Source of the DNA: DASZQY01 sp963843565
Lineage (GTDB): Bacteria; Pseudomonadota; Alphaproteobacteria; Rhizobiales; Kaistiaceae
Direction: 5' to 3'
DNA: 64,000 nt
Assembly: GCA_963843565.1 (NCBI GenBank)
Contig: CAWJKY010000003.1
Span: 620,001-684,000, forward strand
In this document: in pieces, positions 46,914-56,091 of the stretch
Position numbering within the stretch: the stretch's first letter is position 1
Layout of the letters: every line of letters begins with the position of its first letter
Program-made: the position numbers and the translations under genes
The notes under the pieces: generated by a model
Seen by the model: only the letters and a program-made list of their open reading frames with translations
What the model was told of the DNA's origin: nothing
Databases searched by the model: none

Positions 46914-49331
46914 ATGTCACAACGATGGACGAGTCTTGTGCGGGTCGCCGTCGCGTGTTCGGCGGTGTTTCTCGCGGTTGCAGCTGGCATCCCAGCCGAG
47001 GTCGCGGCGGCCAATACGGCGGCTCCTTCCGCCACGCTCAGCCTGAAATCTCCCGACGCGGCGGACATCGCGACAGCCCTCGCAGACCGGGGCGAGGTCC
47101 GGGTGCTCGTCCAGTTTGCGTCGACCGTAACCGGCCGGGTTGCACCGGATCCGGACGCCATCGCCGCGGCGAAGGCGACCATCGATGCCGGCATCGACGC
47201 GATCCTTGTCGATCACTTCGGCACCGCGACAGCCCTTCCGGCCGGCGCCTCGCTCCTCCGCATGCTCATCCGCCCGATTTTCGCGATCACCGTCTCGCCG
47301 GCGGACCTGTACGGGCTCGTCGACGACCCCCGGATCACACGCATCTGGCTAGATCGCGTCGCCCGTCCGGCTCTCGACGACACGGTGCCGCTGGTCGGAA
47401 TGACCGACGCCTACACGCTGGGTGGAACGGGGTCCGACTACGCCATCGCCATCCTCGATACCGGCTTCCAGCTCAATCACGAGTTTCTGGCGAGCGGCAA
47501 GATCATCCTCCAGCACTGCTTCTCCGAAAACTCGTCGGGCGACTTCATGACCAAGAGCCTGTGCCCGAATGGAGACCCCGAAGACACCTCGGCCGATTCG
47601 ATCATCACGGAGTGCTACGACGGTTCCATCAATCTCTGCGCTCATGGCACGGTCGTCGCCGGTGTCGCCGCCGGGTTCAACACCAATCGGGGGAGTGACG
47701 AGCCGGCCAATGGTGTTGCCCGCGACGCAAAGATCATTGCCGTTCAGATATTCGCGCGGGTCTACAGCACCGGCATATGTGACGGCGCGCCATCCTGCAT
47801 CCTGACCTCGTACTCGCGCGAGATGGCCGCATTGGAGTGGGTGTACAGCCAGGCCGCGTCCCTCCCCGGCGGCGTGCAGCTTGCCGCGGTCAATCTCAGC
47901 ATCGGATCGGACTACGGCACCTCTACATCAGTGTGCGACTCTTCCGTGGATTCGACCACGATCGCGTTGAAGGCCGACATGGACAATTTGCGGGCCATCG
48001 GCGTGCCAACCGTTGTTTCCACCGGCAACGATTATAGCAAGGACCGGATATCGTACCCGGCGTGCATCTCGAGCGCGGTTGCGGTTGCGGCGTCGACCAA
48101 GGACGACCATGTCGCGGCCTACACCAACATCGCCAGCCCGGTCGCCCTGCTCGCCCCCGGCGGCTACGATGCCTATTCGACATCGGACACGAAGAACGTC
48201 CACTCGCCATACCCGTCGAGCACATCCGTCACCGACTACGAGTACATCGCCGGAACCTCCCTCGCCGCGGCACATGTCTCGGGCGCCTTTGCGGCCCTAC
48301 GATCCGCCTGCGGCAGCGACATTACCGCCGACGCGACAGGCGTCGGCCAGATGCTGACGGCGCTGGAGTCAACGGGCGTTTCGATCACCGACGACAGGTT
48401 TGGTGGATCCGTTACCAAACCGCGCATTCAGGTTGATGACGCGATCAATTCCCTGTGCCCGTCGAGCACGCCCGCGCCGACCTGCACGCTGACCGCGACG
48501 CCATCCACCACGACGGTCGGTGTTGCGGTTGAGATCGACTGGACCTCGACCGATGCTACCTCCGGCTCGGTCGACAATGGTGTGGGATCGGTGACGCCGG
48601 TTTCCGGCGGCTGGCAACTGTGGTCCTCATCCACGCCGGGAACCTTCACATTCACCGGCAGCTTCTCCGGGGATGGCGGTTCGACGACCTGCCAGACGAC
48701 GGTGACGGTCAATCCGGCCTCGAACCCGGCTCCGACCTGTTCGCTGAGCGCCCCGTCGAGCGCCTTGACCGGCGTCCCGTTTGCCGTGTCATGGACCTCG
48801 ACGAACGCGACCAGCGGCTCGATCAACAACGGCGTCGGCGACGTCACACCGGTCGCGTCGGGATCGACGTCGGTTGCGCTCTCCCCGGCCGGTTTCTACT
48901 CGTTCGAAGGTACATTTTCGGGCCCAGGTGGGACGGTCCATTGCGGGGCCGACGTCATCGTCGGCGACGCCAACGCGCCCGCGTGCACACTGTCCGTCGA
49001 CAAGCACAAGATAAATGTCGGCGAGGAAGTGACCCTCAGCTGGACGTCCACCAACGCGACCTCCGGCGTGATCCGCTTCGATCCCCAGGTCATCTCGCCG
49101 ACGGGGGACATCCACGCCGACCCAGTCGCGGCTGGATCGCAGGTCGTCCTGAGCGAGAACGAGGACATATTCCGCCAGCACTCCGCGATCGGCACGTTCA
49201 CCGGGCCGAACGGGGTCACCTACTGCTCGGAGACTTGGTCCGTCGCCCTCGACCCCCTCACCCTCCTCGGCCTCACCGGCCTCGCCGGCATGGGTCTCGG
49301 CGCACGTCTTCGCCGCCGCAAGGCCGCGTGA
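46914..49331 (+). CDS. Secreted S8 serine protease with three Ig-like repeats and C-terminal sorting tail
   Basis: An 805-residue paralogue of the protease at 43536-45164. It has a signal peptide (residues 1-33, AGIPAEVAAA), a related propeptide (RVLVQFAS through FAITVSPADLYGLVDDPR) and a triad of Asp182 (ILDTGF), His244 (CAHGTVVAG) and Ser449 (GTSLAAAHVSG), with Asn372 for the oxyanion. After the catalytic domain come three repeats of about 80 residues (about 522-601, 607-683 and 689-778), each with WTST-[DN]-ATSG and one N-terminal and one C-terminal cysteine. The last 27 residues, LDPLTL, a Gly-rich helix and LRRRKAA, match the tail of the first protease. ATG at 46914 was chosen at the signal peptide. 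Confidence 0.88.
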   Translation: MSQRWTSLVRVAVACSAVFLAVAAGIPAEVAAANTAAPSATLSLKSPDAADIATALADRGEVRVLVQFASTVTGRVAPDPDAIAAAKATIDAGIDAILVDHFGTATALPAGASLLRMLIRPIFAITVSPADLYGLVDDPRITRIWLDRVARPALDDTVPLVGMTDAYTLGGTGSDYAIAILDTGFQLNHEFLASGKIILQHCFSENSSGDFMTKSLCPNGDPEDTSADSIITECYDGSINLCAHGTVVAGVAAGFNTNRGSDEPANGVARDAKIIAVQIFARVYSTGICDGAPSCILTSYSREMAALEWVYSQAASLPGGVQLAAVNLSIGSDYGTSTSVCDSSVDSTTIALKADMDNLRAIGVPTVVSTGNDYSKDRISYPACISSAVAVAASTKDDHVAAYTNIASPVALLAPGGYDAYSTSDTKNVHSPYPSSTSVTDYEYIAGTSLAAAHVSGAFAALRSACGSDITADATGVGQMLTALESTGVSITDDRFGGSVTKPRIQVDDAINSLCPSSTPAPTCTLTATPSTTTVGVAVEIDWTSTDATSGSVDNGVGSVTPVSGGWQLWSSSTPGTFTFTGSFSGDGGSTTCQTTVTVNPASNPAPTCSLSAPSSALTGVPFAVSWTSTNATSGSINNGVGDVTPVASGSTSVALSPAGFYSFEGTFSGPGGTVHCGADVIVGDANAPACTLSVDKHKINVGEEVTLSWTSTNATSGVIRFDPQVISPTGDIHADPVAAGSQVVLSENEDIFRQHSAIGTFTGPNGVTYCSETWSVALDPLTLLGLTGLAGMGLGARLRRRKAA

Positions 49332-49343
49332 CCGCCAGGCCCG

Positions 49344-50582
49344 TCATTTCATCAGCGCGTCCTGAAGGCCGAAGATCGGCAGCAGGATCGACAGCACGAT
49401 CGTCAGCACCATTCCGCCGACGACGATCATCAGCACCGGCTCGATCAACGAGACGAGCCGCTGCTGGGCGACGTTCAGTTCGCGCTCGACGATTGTCGCC
49501 GCTCGCCGCAACATCTGCTCAAGCATGCCGGTGCGCTCGCCGTCCTCGATCAGGAGCAGCGAGATCTCCGGCAGGTTTTCCGTTTCGCGGAGCGCGGAGG
49601 CCAGCGAGCGCCCCTCGCCCACCAGTCGCACGGCCTGCTTGGCGCGCTGCTTCAGCACCGTGTTGGTCAACACCCGCGAGGATAGCTCCAGCCCTTCGAC
49701 CACCGGCACGCGGCTCGCCATGACGATGGAGAAGGCGGAGAGGAACATCGCCGCGTTGCGGTCGCGGATCATGCCGCCGAAGAGCGGCAGGCGGAGCGCC
49801 CAGGCGTCGAGGCGGGCGCGGCTTGTCGGCCGCCTGAGCGCCACCACGAAGCCGCCGATGGCCGCCAGAATGAGCAGCAGCAACAGGATCGCGTTGCCGC
49901 GGATAAACGCGCCGATCCCCATCATGACCGCGGTCAGCGTCGGCAGCGGCTGGCCGCTCCGCTCGAAGATGCCGGCGACTTCCGGCCCGACGTAGAGCAG
50001 CAGGACGAGCGCCACGCCGATCGAGAACGTCGCGACCAGCGCCGGATAGATGAGCGCGGTGGCGACCTTGGTGCGGGCCTCCTCTCGGCCCTCGACGTAC
50101 TGGGCGAGTTCGTCGAGCACGCGCGCCAGTTCGCCGGTGCGTTCGCCGGAGGCGATCGCCGCCGCGAAGTAGGTGGGGAATGCATTGGGCAGCGCCGCGA
50201 CGGCATCGGAGAGCGAGTTGCCCTCGCGCACCGACACCTGCAACTCGGCGATGATGCGCTTCAGCCGCTGCTTGGTCTGGCCGGAGAGAAGCGCGCCGAG
50301 CGCGCCTTCGATGGGCATGCCGGCCTGGGCCAGCGTCGCCATCTGGCGCGACAGCAGCACCAGTTCGGCCGAGGTGATCGACAAGCGCCGGTCGCTGCGT
50401 CCGGTCGCCCGCCGCGCCACCGCGGCAGCGGCCTGCAGGCGCTGCTGGCTCTCCGCCAGATCGACCGGAAAGAGCCCGCGCTCGCGCAGCTGCCGGTAGG
50501 CATCGCGTTCGTTGTCGGCAGCGAGCGCCCCGCGCGCGGTGCGTCCGCGATCGTCGAGCGCGCTGTACTCGAACGAGGGCAT
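49344..50582 (-). CDS. gspF: Type II secretion system inner-membrane protein GspF
   Basis: A 412-residue polytopic platform protein of the T2SS. It begins MPSFEYSALDDRGRTARG, typical of GspF. Two homologous T2SSF domains follow (about 72-195 with LLSRQMATLAQAGMPI and ASGERTGELARVLDELAQYVE, and about 275-398 with FLSAFSIVMASRVPVVEGLE and EDGERTGMLEQMLRRAA). Three hydrophobic segments are at about 170-190, 215-240 and 380-400. It is the last gene of the gspCDEF unit and adjoins gspE with no gap. It is convergent with the second S8 protease gene, 12 bases away. Confidence 0.95.
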   Translation of the reverse strand: MPSFEYSALDDRGRTARGALAADNERDAYRQLRERGLFPVDLAESQQRLQAAAAVARRATGRSDRRLSITSAELVLLSRQMATLAQAGMPIEGALGALLSGQTKQRLKRIIAELQVSVREGNSLSDAVAALPNAFPTYFAAAIASGERTGELARVLDELAQYVEGREEARTKVATALIYPALVATFSIGVALVLLLYVGPEVAGIFERSGQPLPTLTAVMMGIGAFIRGNAILLLLLILAAIGGFVVALRRPTSRARLDAWALRLPLFGGMIRDRNAAMFLSAFSIVMASRVPVVEGLELSSRVLTNTVLKQRAKQAVRLVGEGRSLASALRETENLPEISLLLIEDGERTGMLEQMLRRAATIVERELNVAQQRLVSLIEPVLMIVVGGMVLTIVLSILLPIFGLQDALMK

Positions 50583-52076
50583 CTACTGGTCCCCGCGCGA
50601 CACCCGCACGGCTTCTTCCAGCGAGGTGGCGCCCTCCGCGACCAGCCGCAGCGCCGATGCGCGCAGGCTGTCGCCACTCTTCAGCGCGGTCAGCTCGATC
50701 TCGCGCTCGCTACGGTCCTGATAGATCATCTCGCGCATCTCGTCGTCGACGGCGAATACCTCGTAGATGCCCATGCGGCCGCGATAGCCGGTGCCGGTGC
50801 AATGGCTGCACCCCTTGCCCGACCATACCTCGGCCGGCACGTCCAGGCCGGCTTCGGCGAACAACTCCTCGCCGCCGGCGGGGATCGGATGGGCCGTCTT
50901 GCACTGCGGACAGGCCAGTCGCACCAGCCGCTGGGCGATCAGGCCCGAGATCGTCGAGGACAGCAGGAACGACTCGATGCCCATGTCGCGGAGCCGGGTG
51001 ACGGCGCCGATGGCGCTGTTGGTGTGCAGCGTCGAAAACACCAGGTGGCCGGTGAGGCTCGCCTGCACGGCGATCTGGGCGGTCTCGGAATCGCGGATTT
51101 CGCCGACCAGAATGACGTCGGGGTCCTGGCGCAGGATGGCCCGCAGCGAGCGGGCAAACGTCATGCCGATCTGGGCGTTGACCTGCGTCTGCCCGACGCC
51201 CGGCAGTTCATATTCGATCGGGTCCTCGACGGTCAGGATGTTGCGGTACTGCCCGTCGATCTCGGCCATCATGGCGTAGAGCGAGGTGGTCTTGCCGCTG
51301 CCCGTCGGGCCGGTCACCAGGACAATCCCGGTCGGCCGGGTCAGCATCTTCTTGATCCCGGCGTATTGCTCGGGCCGCAGCCCGATCTGGTCGAGCGCAT
51401 AGCGCCCGCTGCGCTTGTCGAGAATGCGCATGACGACGCGCTCGCCGTGCGGGCCGGGCAGCGTCGAGACGCGCACGTCGATGATCCGCGAGGCAATGCG
51501 CAGCGCGATGCGCCCGTCCTGCGGCAGGCGCTTCTCGGCGATGTCGAGGTTGGCCATCACCTTGATGCGCGAGACCACCATGCCCGCCAGCGAGCGGCGC
51601 GTCGTATAGATCGTCTGGAGGCGCCCGTCGATGCGCACCCGCGCGCGCAACTCCTCCTCGAACGGCTCGATGTGCACGTCCGAGGCGCCGAGGTGGACGG
51701 CGCGGCGCAGCACCGCGTTGATCAGGCGGATGACCGGCGCGTCGTTGTTCTCCTCGAGCAGGTCCTGCGGCCCCGGCAGCTTGCCCTGCTCCAGATCGAA
51801 GTCGTCGTCGAAGTCGATGGAGGCGGCGGCCTGATTGGACTCGCCGTCGCCGTAGAGCTGCTCCAGCGCGTGGCGGAACTGGTCGTCGGGGCAGCGCACG
51901 ATGTTGAGCGGCATGGCGAGGCGGCGGCGGACTTCGCGCCAGCTTGCTTCGCTGGAGTCCGGGCGCACCAGAACGCGGGCCACGCCGCCCTCGATGGAGT
52001 CGACCAGCACGCCGCAGCGCCGGGCAAATCCGAACGGCAGGGTGGAAACGAGCGGCGTCTGCGTCTCAGTTGTCAT
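50583..52076 (-). CDS. gspE: Type II secretion system ATPase GspE
   Basis: A 497-residue cytoplasmic secretion ATPase that powers pseudopilus assembly. Walker A is GPTGSGKT at 256-263, preceded by the aspartate box and followed by the Walker B region DPDVILVGEIRDSETA near 320-335. The GspE-specific zinc-binding C4 motif is present as CPQC and CSHC around residues 390-425. The N1E domain is short but present. It overlaps the end of gspD by 11 bases and is directly followed by gspF. Confidence 0.95.
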   Translation of the reverse strand: MTTETQTPLVSTLPFGFARRCGVLVDSIEGGVARVLVRPDSSEASWREVRRRLAMPLNIVRCPDDQFRHALEQLYGDGESNQAAASIDFDDDFDLEQGKLPGPQDLLEENNDAPVIRLINAVLRRAVHLGASDVHIEPFEEELRARVRIDGRLQTIYTTRRSLAGMVVSRIKVMANLDIAEKRLPQDGRIALRIASRIIDVRVSTLPGPHGERVVMRILDKRSGRYALDQIGLRPEQYAGIKKMLTRPTGIVLVTGPTGSGKTTSLYAMMAEIDGQYRNILTVEDPIEYELPGVGQTQVNAQIGMTFARSLRAILRQDPDVILVGEIRDSETAQIAVQASLTGHLVFSTLHTNSAIGAVTRLRDMGIESFLLSSTISGLIAQRLVRLACPQCKTAHPIPAGGEELFAEAGLDVPAEVWSGKGCSHCTGTGYRGRMGIYEVFAVDDEMREMIYQDRSEREIELTALKSGDSLRASALRLVAEGATSLEEAVRVSRGDQ

Positions 52077-54049
52077 AATTCGCTGGTGGCGGCGGTAGTG
52101 GCAGCCGCAACAGCGGATCGTTGGGCGGCGGCTGCGACAGGTGACGCCCGACAGAGTCGAGCGTCAACGGGTGCGCCGCAGGGTAGCTCGGGTCGGCGGT
52201 GCGGTCCACATCCGCCTGGACCACCTTGGCGGCGTTGTATCCGGCGGCGGAGGCGGCTTCCGCGTCGGCGTCGGTATGCAGGATGGTCGGCCTGAGCAGC
52301 AGCAGCAGGATGCGCTGCTCGTGGTTGGTCGACTTGGCCTTGAACAGGCGTCCGAGGATCGGCAGCTTGGAGAGGCCGGGCGTGCGCTTGGTCTCGTCGC
52401 TCGAAGTCTTCCTCAAGCAGCCCGCCGAGCAGCACCAGGCGCTGGTCGCCGACCACGATGTTGGTGGACAGCGCGCGGCGCGCGGTGATCTCGCCGCCGG
52501 CCGCCGAGGTGGTGTTGGTCAGATTGGAGACTTCCTGGTCGATCGCCAGCCGCACCGTGTCGTCGGCGGTGATGTGCGGGGTGACCTTCAGGGTCAGGCC
52601 GACGTCCTCGCGCTGGATGGTCTGGAAGGGCTGGGTGGGCACCGGGTTGTCGCCGACGGTCGAATAGGTGCCGGTCACGAAAGGCACCTTGCGGGCGACG
52701 ACGATCTGGGCTTCCTGATTGTCGAGCGTGATGATCGACGGCGTCGACAGGATGTTGGTGGTGGTGTCGTGGGCGAGCGCGTTGATGAGCGCCGCGACGC
52801 CCGAATTGTCGCCGATCGGGATCAGCCCGCCGATGTAGCCGCCGTCGCCGGGATCGGCCGGCACCTTGCCCTGCAGGATCGCGGTCACCAGGCTGTAAAG
52901 GCTCCCCGGCCCGCCGCTGAACTGCACGCCGCCGGCCATGACGCCGTTAATGAGCGCGCCGAACTGGACGCCCAGCGTCGCGAAACGCTCCGCCGACACT
53001 TCGAACACCACGGCCTCGACGCGCACCTGAAGCGGCCGCGTATCGAGCTGCGACACCGCCAGCCGCACCGCCGGAAGGACGTCGGGCGGCACCGAGACGA
53101 TCAGCGAGTTGGTCTTCTCGTCGGCGACCACCGAAGCCGGCGAAGCTGCGGCCGCGCCGCCGGCATCGCCGCCCTGGGTGGGGGCCGGTGTCGTGTAGAG
53201 CTGGGCGAGTGTCGGCGCGAGATCCTTGGCGTCGGCGTAGCGCAGTTTGATGACGGTCAGCCCTGTGTCGGTCACCGGCTTGTCGAGATTGCCGGCGATG
53301 CCCCGCACCGAGGCGATGAAGTCGGCACTGCCGCTGACCAGCAGCGCGTTGGAGCGCGAGTCGGCCTGGATTGTCATGCCGGGCCCGGCGAAGTTCATGG
53401 CGGTGAGCGTGTCGGTGATCGCCTTCGCCGAAGCGTTGTTGAGATGAATGGTGGCGATCTGCTTGGCGCTCTTGCCGTCGATGTCGCGGATCAGCGCCTC
53501 GATCTTGTTGACGTTGGCCTCCTGGTCCGAGACCACGATCAGCTGGCTTTCCGGGTAGCCGGAGACCGCCGCCTCGGCGGGGAGCAGCGGCCGGATGACG
53601 TCCATGACGGTCGCCACCGATGCGTTCTGGACGTGGATGACGCGGGTGACGAAGCCCCCTGCCCCGCCCCCGGTATCCGGCGTCGGCCCGGCGATTTCCT
53701 TGGCGATCTGCATGGGCACGATGCGGCTGGCGCCCGCACTGTCGACGACCGTGAAGCGGTTCAGTTCGAGCACGTTCAGGAAGATGCCGTAGGCCTCCTT
53801 GGGCGTCATCGGCTCCTGCGCGATCACGGTCACCCGGCCGCGCACGCGCGGGTCGACCACGAACGTCTTGCCGGTCACCTGTCCGATCAGGTCGATGAAC
53901 GCACCGAGGTCGGCGTCACGCATGTTGATCTGCACGGTCGCCGCGTTCTGGTCGGGCGGGGTTGTGCCCTGGGCGGACAGGTCGCTGGCGCCCGCGACGA
54001 GCAGGCCGAGGGCGAAGAGCGGCGCGGCCAGGAATTTCATGCGCACCAT
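52066..54049 (-). CDS. gspD: Type II secretion system secretin GspD (frameshifted near its 3' end)
   Basis: The outer-membrane secretin channel of the T2SS. After a signal peptide (MKFLAAPLFALGLLVAG) come the N0 domain (VQINMRDADLGAFIDLIGQVTGK near 35-57), N1-N3 domains with repeated HLNNASAKAI-type segments, and the secretin core with VPFVTGTYS and RLVLLGGLLEEDF. There the frame breaks near base 52400. Moving by one base gives SDETKRTPGLSKLPILGRLF, the conserved end of the secretin domain, then LLLLLRPTIL and a Pro-rich tail to a stop inside gspE. The reconstructed protein is about 660 residues. The break is a real mutation or a sequencing indel. Start at ATG 54049 or 54040. Confidence 0.88.
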
Positions 54050-54062
54050 GGGGCGGGGCCTG

Positions 54063-55013
54063 TCACTTTCCAATGATCGAGACGGTCTTGCGGGTGACGA
54101 TGCCGTTGCGCACGATCACCACGTTGGCGGTGGGCGATCCGGCGACTGTGGCGAGGATCGCCGCCAGCGATTGATCCGGCGTGATCTGCTGGCCGTTGAC
54201 CGACGAAATGACATCGCCGGGCCTGAGGCCCATGGACCGCAGAATCGGGGAATTGCCGATGTCGACGAGCTTGATACCGCCGCTGCCGCCGGCGACCATG
54301 CTCGTCCTGACCCTGCCGAGTTGGTCGGCGAGCGTCCCGGGGTTGAGGAGCGAACTGTCGATGGTGGCCGGCGCGCGCAGCGCCGCCAGCGCCGCGTCAT
54401 CCTGGGCGGCGGGCACGGGCACGGGCGCGACCGCAGCACCGGCGTTGAGATCGCCCGGCACCGAACCGCCGAGTTCCGGCTTGGGCAGCGGCAGCGCCTC
54501 GCGGCCCGCGCTGGTCTCGACGATCACCCGGTCCGCCTCGATCGCCGCAATGGTCTGGCCGTTGGGAAGCTTGTCGCCGACCGCATAGACGTGATCGGCC
54601 TGGTCGGCGCGGATGATGGCGCGTGACTGCGAGGCGTCCGAACTGAGCATGACGCCGGAGAGCGTGTAGGGCCCGGAGCTGACCGGCGCGTCAGCCTGTG
54701 CGCCGACGCCGAAGAACGAAAGTTGCGCTCCCGACTGCCCGGCGCCGGAGGTCGTCGGCCCGGCGGTCGGCCCGCTTGTGCTGACCGCGGCTCCGCTTCC
54801 CGTCGGGCTCGGAACGGTCACGTCCCAGACGAGGCCGGCCACGATCCAGGCGGCGAAGGCGACGAGCGCCAGAAGCGTCAGCCCGCGCGCCAGATTGAGC
54901 GGCATGGTCTGCCGGTTGAGTGGCCCGCCCCCCGATCCGCCCGGCACGAGCCGGCGCATGCGTTGTGCCCAGGTTTCGGACAATGAGCCCATGCTTTCCA
55001 GGAGAGCGGTCAC
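54063..55013 (-). CDS. gspC: Type II secretion system protein GspC
   Basis: A 316-residue inner-membrane coupling protein that links the secretin to the platform. A cytoplasmic N-terminus is followed by one transmembrane helix (LTLLALVAFAAWIVAGLVW near 45-63), a Ser/Thr/Gly/Pro linker, the HR domain (YTLSGVMLSSDASQSRAII near 118-136 with YAVGDKLPNG) and a C-terminal PDZ-like domain (SPILRSMGLRPGDVISSVNGQQI near 257-279). A GTG at 55013 is chosen because GGAG lies six bases upstream; an ATG at 54992 is possible. It is the first gene of the gspCDEF unit. Confidence 0.88.
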   Translation of the reverse strand: MTALLESMGSLSETWAQRMRRLVPGGSGGGPLNRQTMPLNLARGLTLLALVAFAAWIVAGLVWDVTVPSPTGSGAAVSTSGPTAGPTTSGAGQSGAQLSFFGVGAQADAPVSSGPYTLSGVMLSSDASQSRAIIRADQADHVYAVGDKLPNGQTIAAIEADRVIVETSAGREALPLPKPELGGSVPGDLNAGAAVAPVPVPAAQDDAALAALRAPATIDSSLLNPGTLADQLGRVRTSMVAGGSGGIKLVDIGNSPILRSMGLRPGDVISSVNGQQITPDQSLAAILATVAGSPTANVVIVRNGIVTRKTVSIIGK

Positions 55014-55114
55014 GTTCAACTCCGCGCCAATCCCGGGCCCCGTCGGCTTGTTCTATGCCCGGTTCGCTCGGTCTGTCACGCCGGCGATCAGACACTTTGG
55101 ACCCTTTAGGAACC

Positions 55115-55137
55115 GTTAACGCTCACGATTGGTTAAC
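55115..55137. promoter_or_regulatory. Paired GTTAAC sites upstream of gspC
   Basis: Two palindromic hexamers GTTAAC lie 17 bases apart (55115-55120 and 55132-55137) in the 142-base region between gspO and gspC. Each contains TTAAC, the core of alphaproteobacterial CtrA boxes, but the spacing between the two TTAA elements is not the usual N7. They may mark a regulatory site of the gspCDEF promoter. This is a weak call. Confidence 0.3.
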
Positions 55138-55155
55138 TATGGAAATCGCGGTTTT

Positions 55156-55905
55156 TCATAGGTTCAGCGGCCCCAGCAGCCACGCCAGTGCCAATCCGGC
55201 ACACAGGTACGGCCCGAAAGCGAGGCGGGAATCGGCCTTGAGGCCCTGCCGGGTGACCAACGCGCGCCCCGATTCGACGGCGAGGGCAAGCAGCGCCGCC
55301 GCGAGCGCCACCGTCGGCAGCCCCTGCCAGCCGACCCAGATGCCGGCGACCGCCATCAGCTTGACGTCGCCAAGGCCGAGCCCGTCGCGCTGGCGGAGCA
55401 GCCGGTAGCCCCAGGCGATCGCCAGAAACGCGCCGCCCCCGGCGATGGCGCCGAGCCCCATGTCGCGCAGCCCGATGTCGCCACCGAGGAAGCCCCAGGC
55501 GATCCCCGCCAGCGCCAGAACTGCCAGTATCCAGTCGGGCAGCACCATGTGCACCCAGTCGGCGAAGGCGAGCGGCAGCAGGCCGAGCAGCAGCACGTAG
55601 GCGGCCCAGAAGGACGGCCCGTCGCGGGTCAGCGCCGCGATGACCGCGAGCGCCAGCGCCGCTGCCTCGATCAGCGGCAGGTGAAGCGGGATCGGTGCCT
55701 TGCAGGTGGCGCAGCGGCCGCCGAGCGCCGCCCAGCTCACGATCGGGATCATGGCGGCCGGTTTCAGCGGCGTCCCGCACGATTCGCAGTGCGAGCGCGG
55801 CGCCACGATGCTCCGCCCGGCGGGCAGCCGGTCCGCCACCACGCCGAGGAAGCTCCCCAGAAATGGCGCGGCGACGATGGCGACAAGCTCAGCCGGGGCG
55901 ATCAC
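55156..55905 (-). CDS. gspO: Prepilin peptidase GspO/PulO
   Basis: A membrane aspartyl protease of about 249 residues that cleaves and N-methylates pseudopilins GspG-K. The N-terminal methylase domain has APFLGSFLGVVADRLPAG near 13-30 and two zinc-type CxxC pairs at 40/43 and 65/68. The catalytic aspartates are Asp116 in FADWVHMVLPD and Asp181 in GLGDVKLM. Several hydrophobic helices follow. The GTG at 55905 gives a normal length. The frame continues upstream to an ATG at 56028, which would add 41 residues with little similarity to the family. It stands alone, divergent from the lipoprotein gene. Confidence 0.9.
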   Translation of the reverse strand: MIAPAELVAIVAAPFLGSFLGVVADRLPAGRSIVAPRSHCESCGTPLKPAAMIPIVSWAALGGRCATCKAPIPLHLPLIEAAALALAVIAALTRDGPSFWAAYVLLLGLLPLAFADWVHMVLPDWILAVLALAGIAWGFLGGDIGLRDMGLGAIAGGGAFLAIAWGYRLLRQRDGLGLGDVKLMAVAGIWVGWQGLPTVALAAALLALAVESGRALVTRQGLKADSRLAFGPYLCAGLALAWLLGPLNL

Positions 55906-56091
55906 GCGGTCGGAAACCTCGATGGCAGGAAAAGTCGTCTCCGCGGCCGGCGCTTCGTGGCCGAAATGCGGCAGGCGGCGAAAGCTCTTTGTCGAGCTTG
56001 GCCAGCATGTTACCCGTGGCTTGCCCATGTGACGAGCGTGAGTCTTCGCTCGGGCAAAGCGGTGCGACGAGCGAATTCGGCACGCAGGGAC

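Noticed and set aside
52199..54076. 625-codon open frame on the plus strand opposite gspD
   Set aside because: No recognisable domain; gspD motifs on the other strand are clear. The length arises from high GC3.
55115..55137. A full CtrA box (TTAA-N7-TTAA) at the gspC promoter
   Set aside because: The spacing between the TTAA elements is 13, not 7, so only a weak regulatory candidate is reported.
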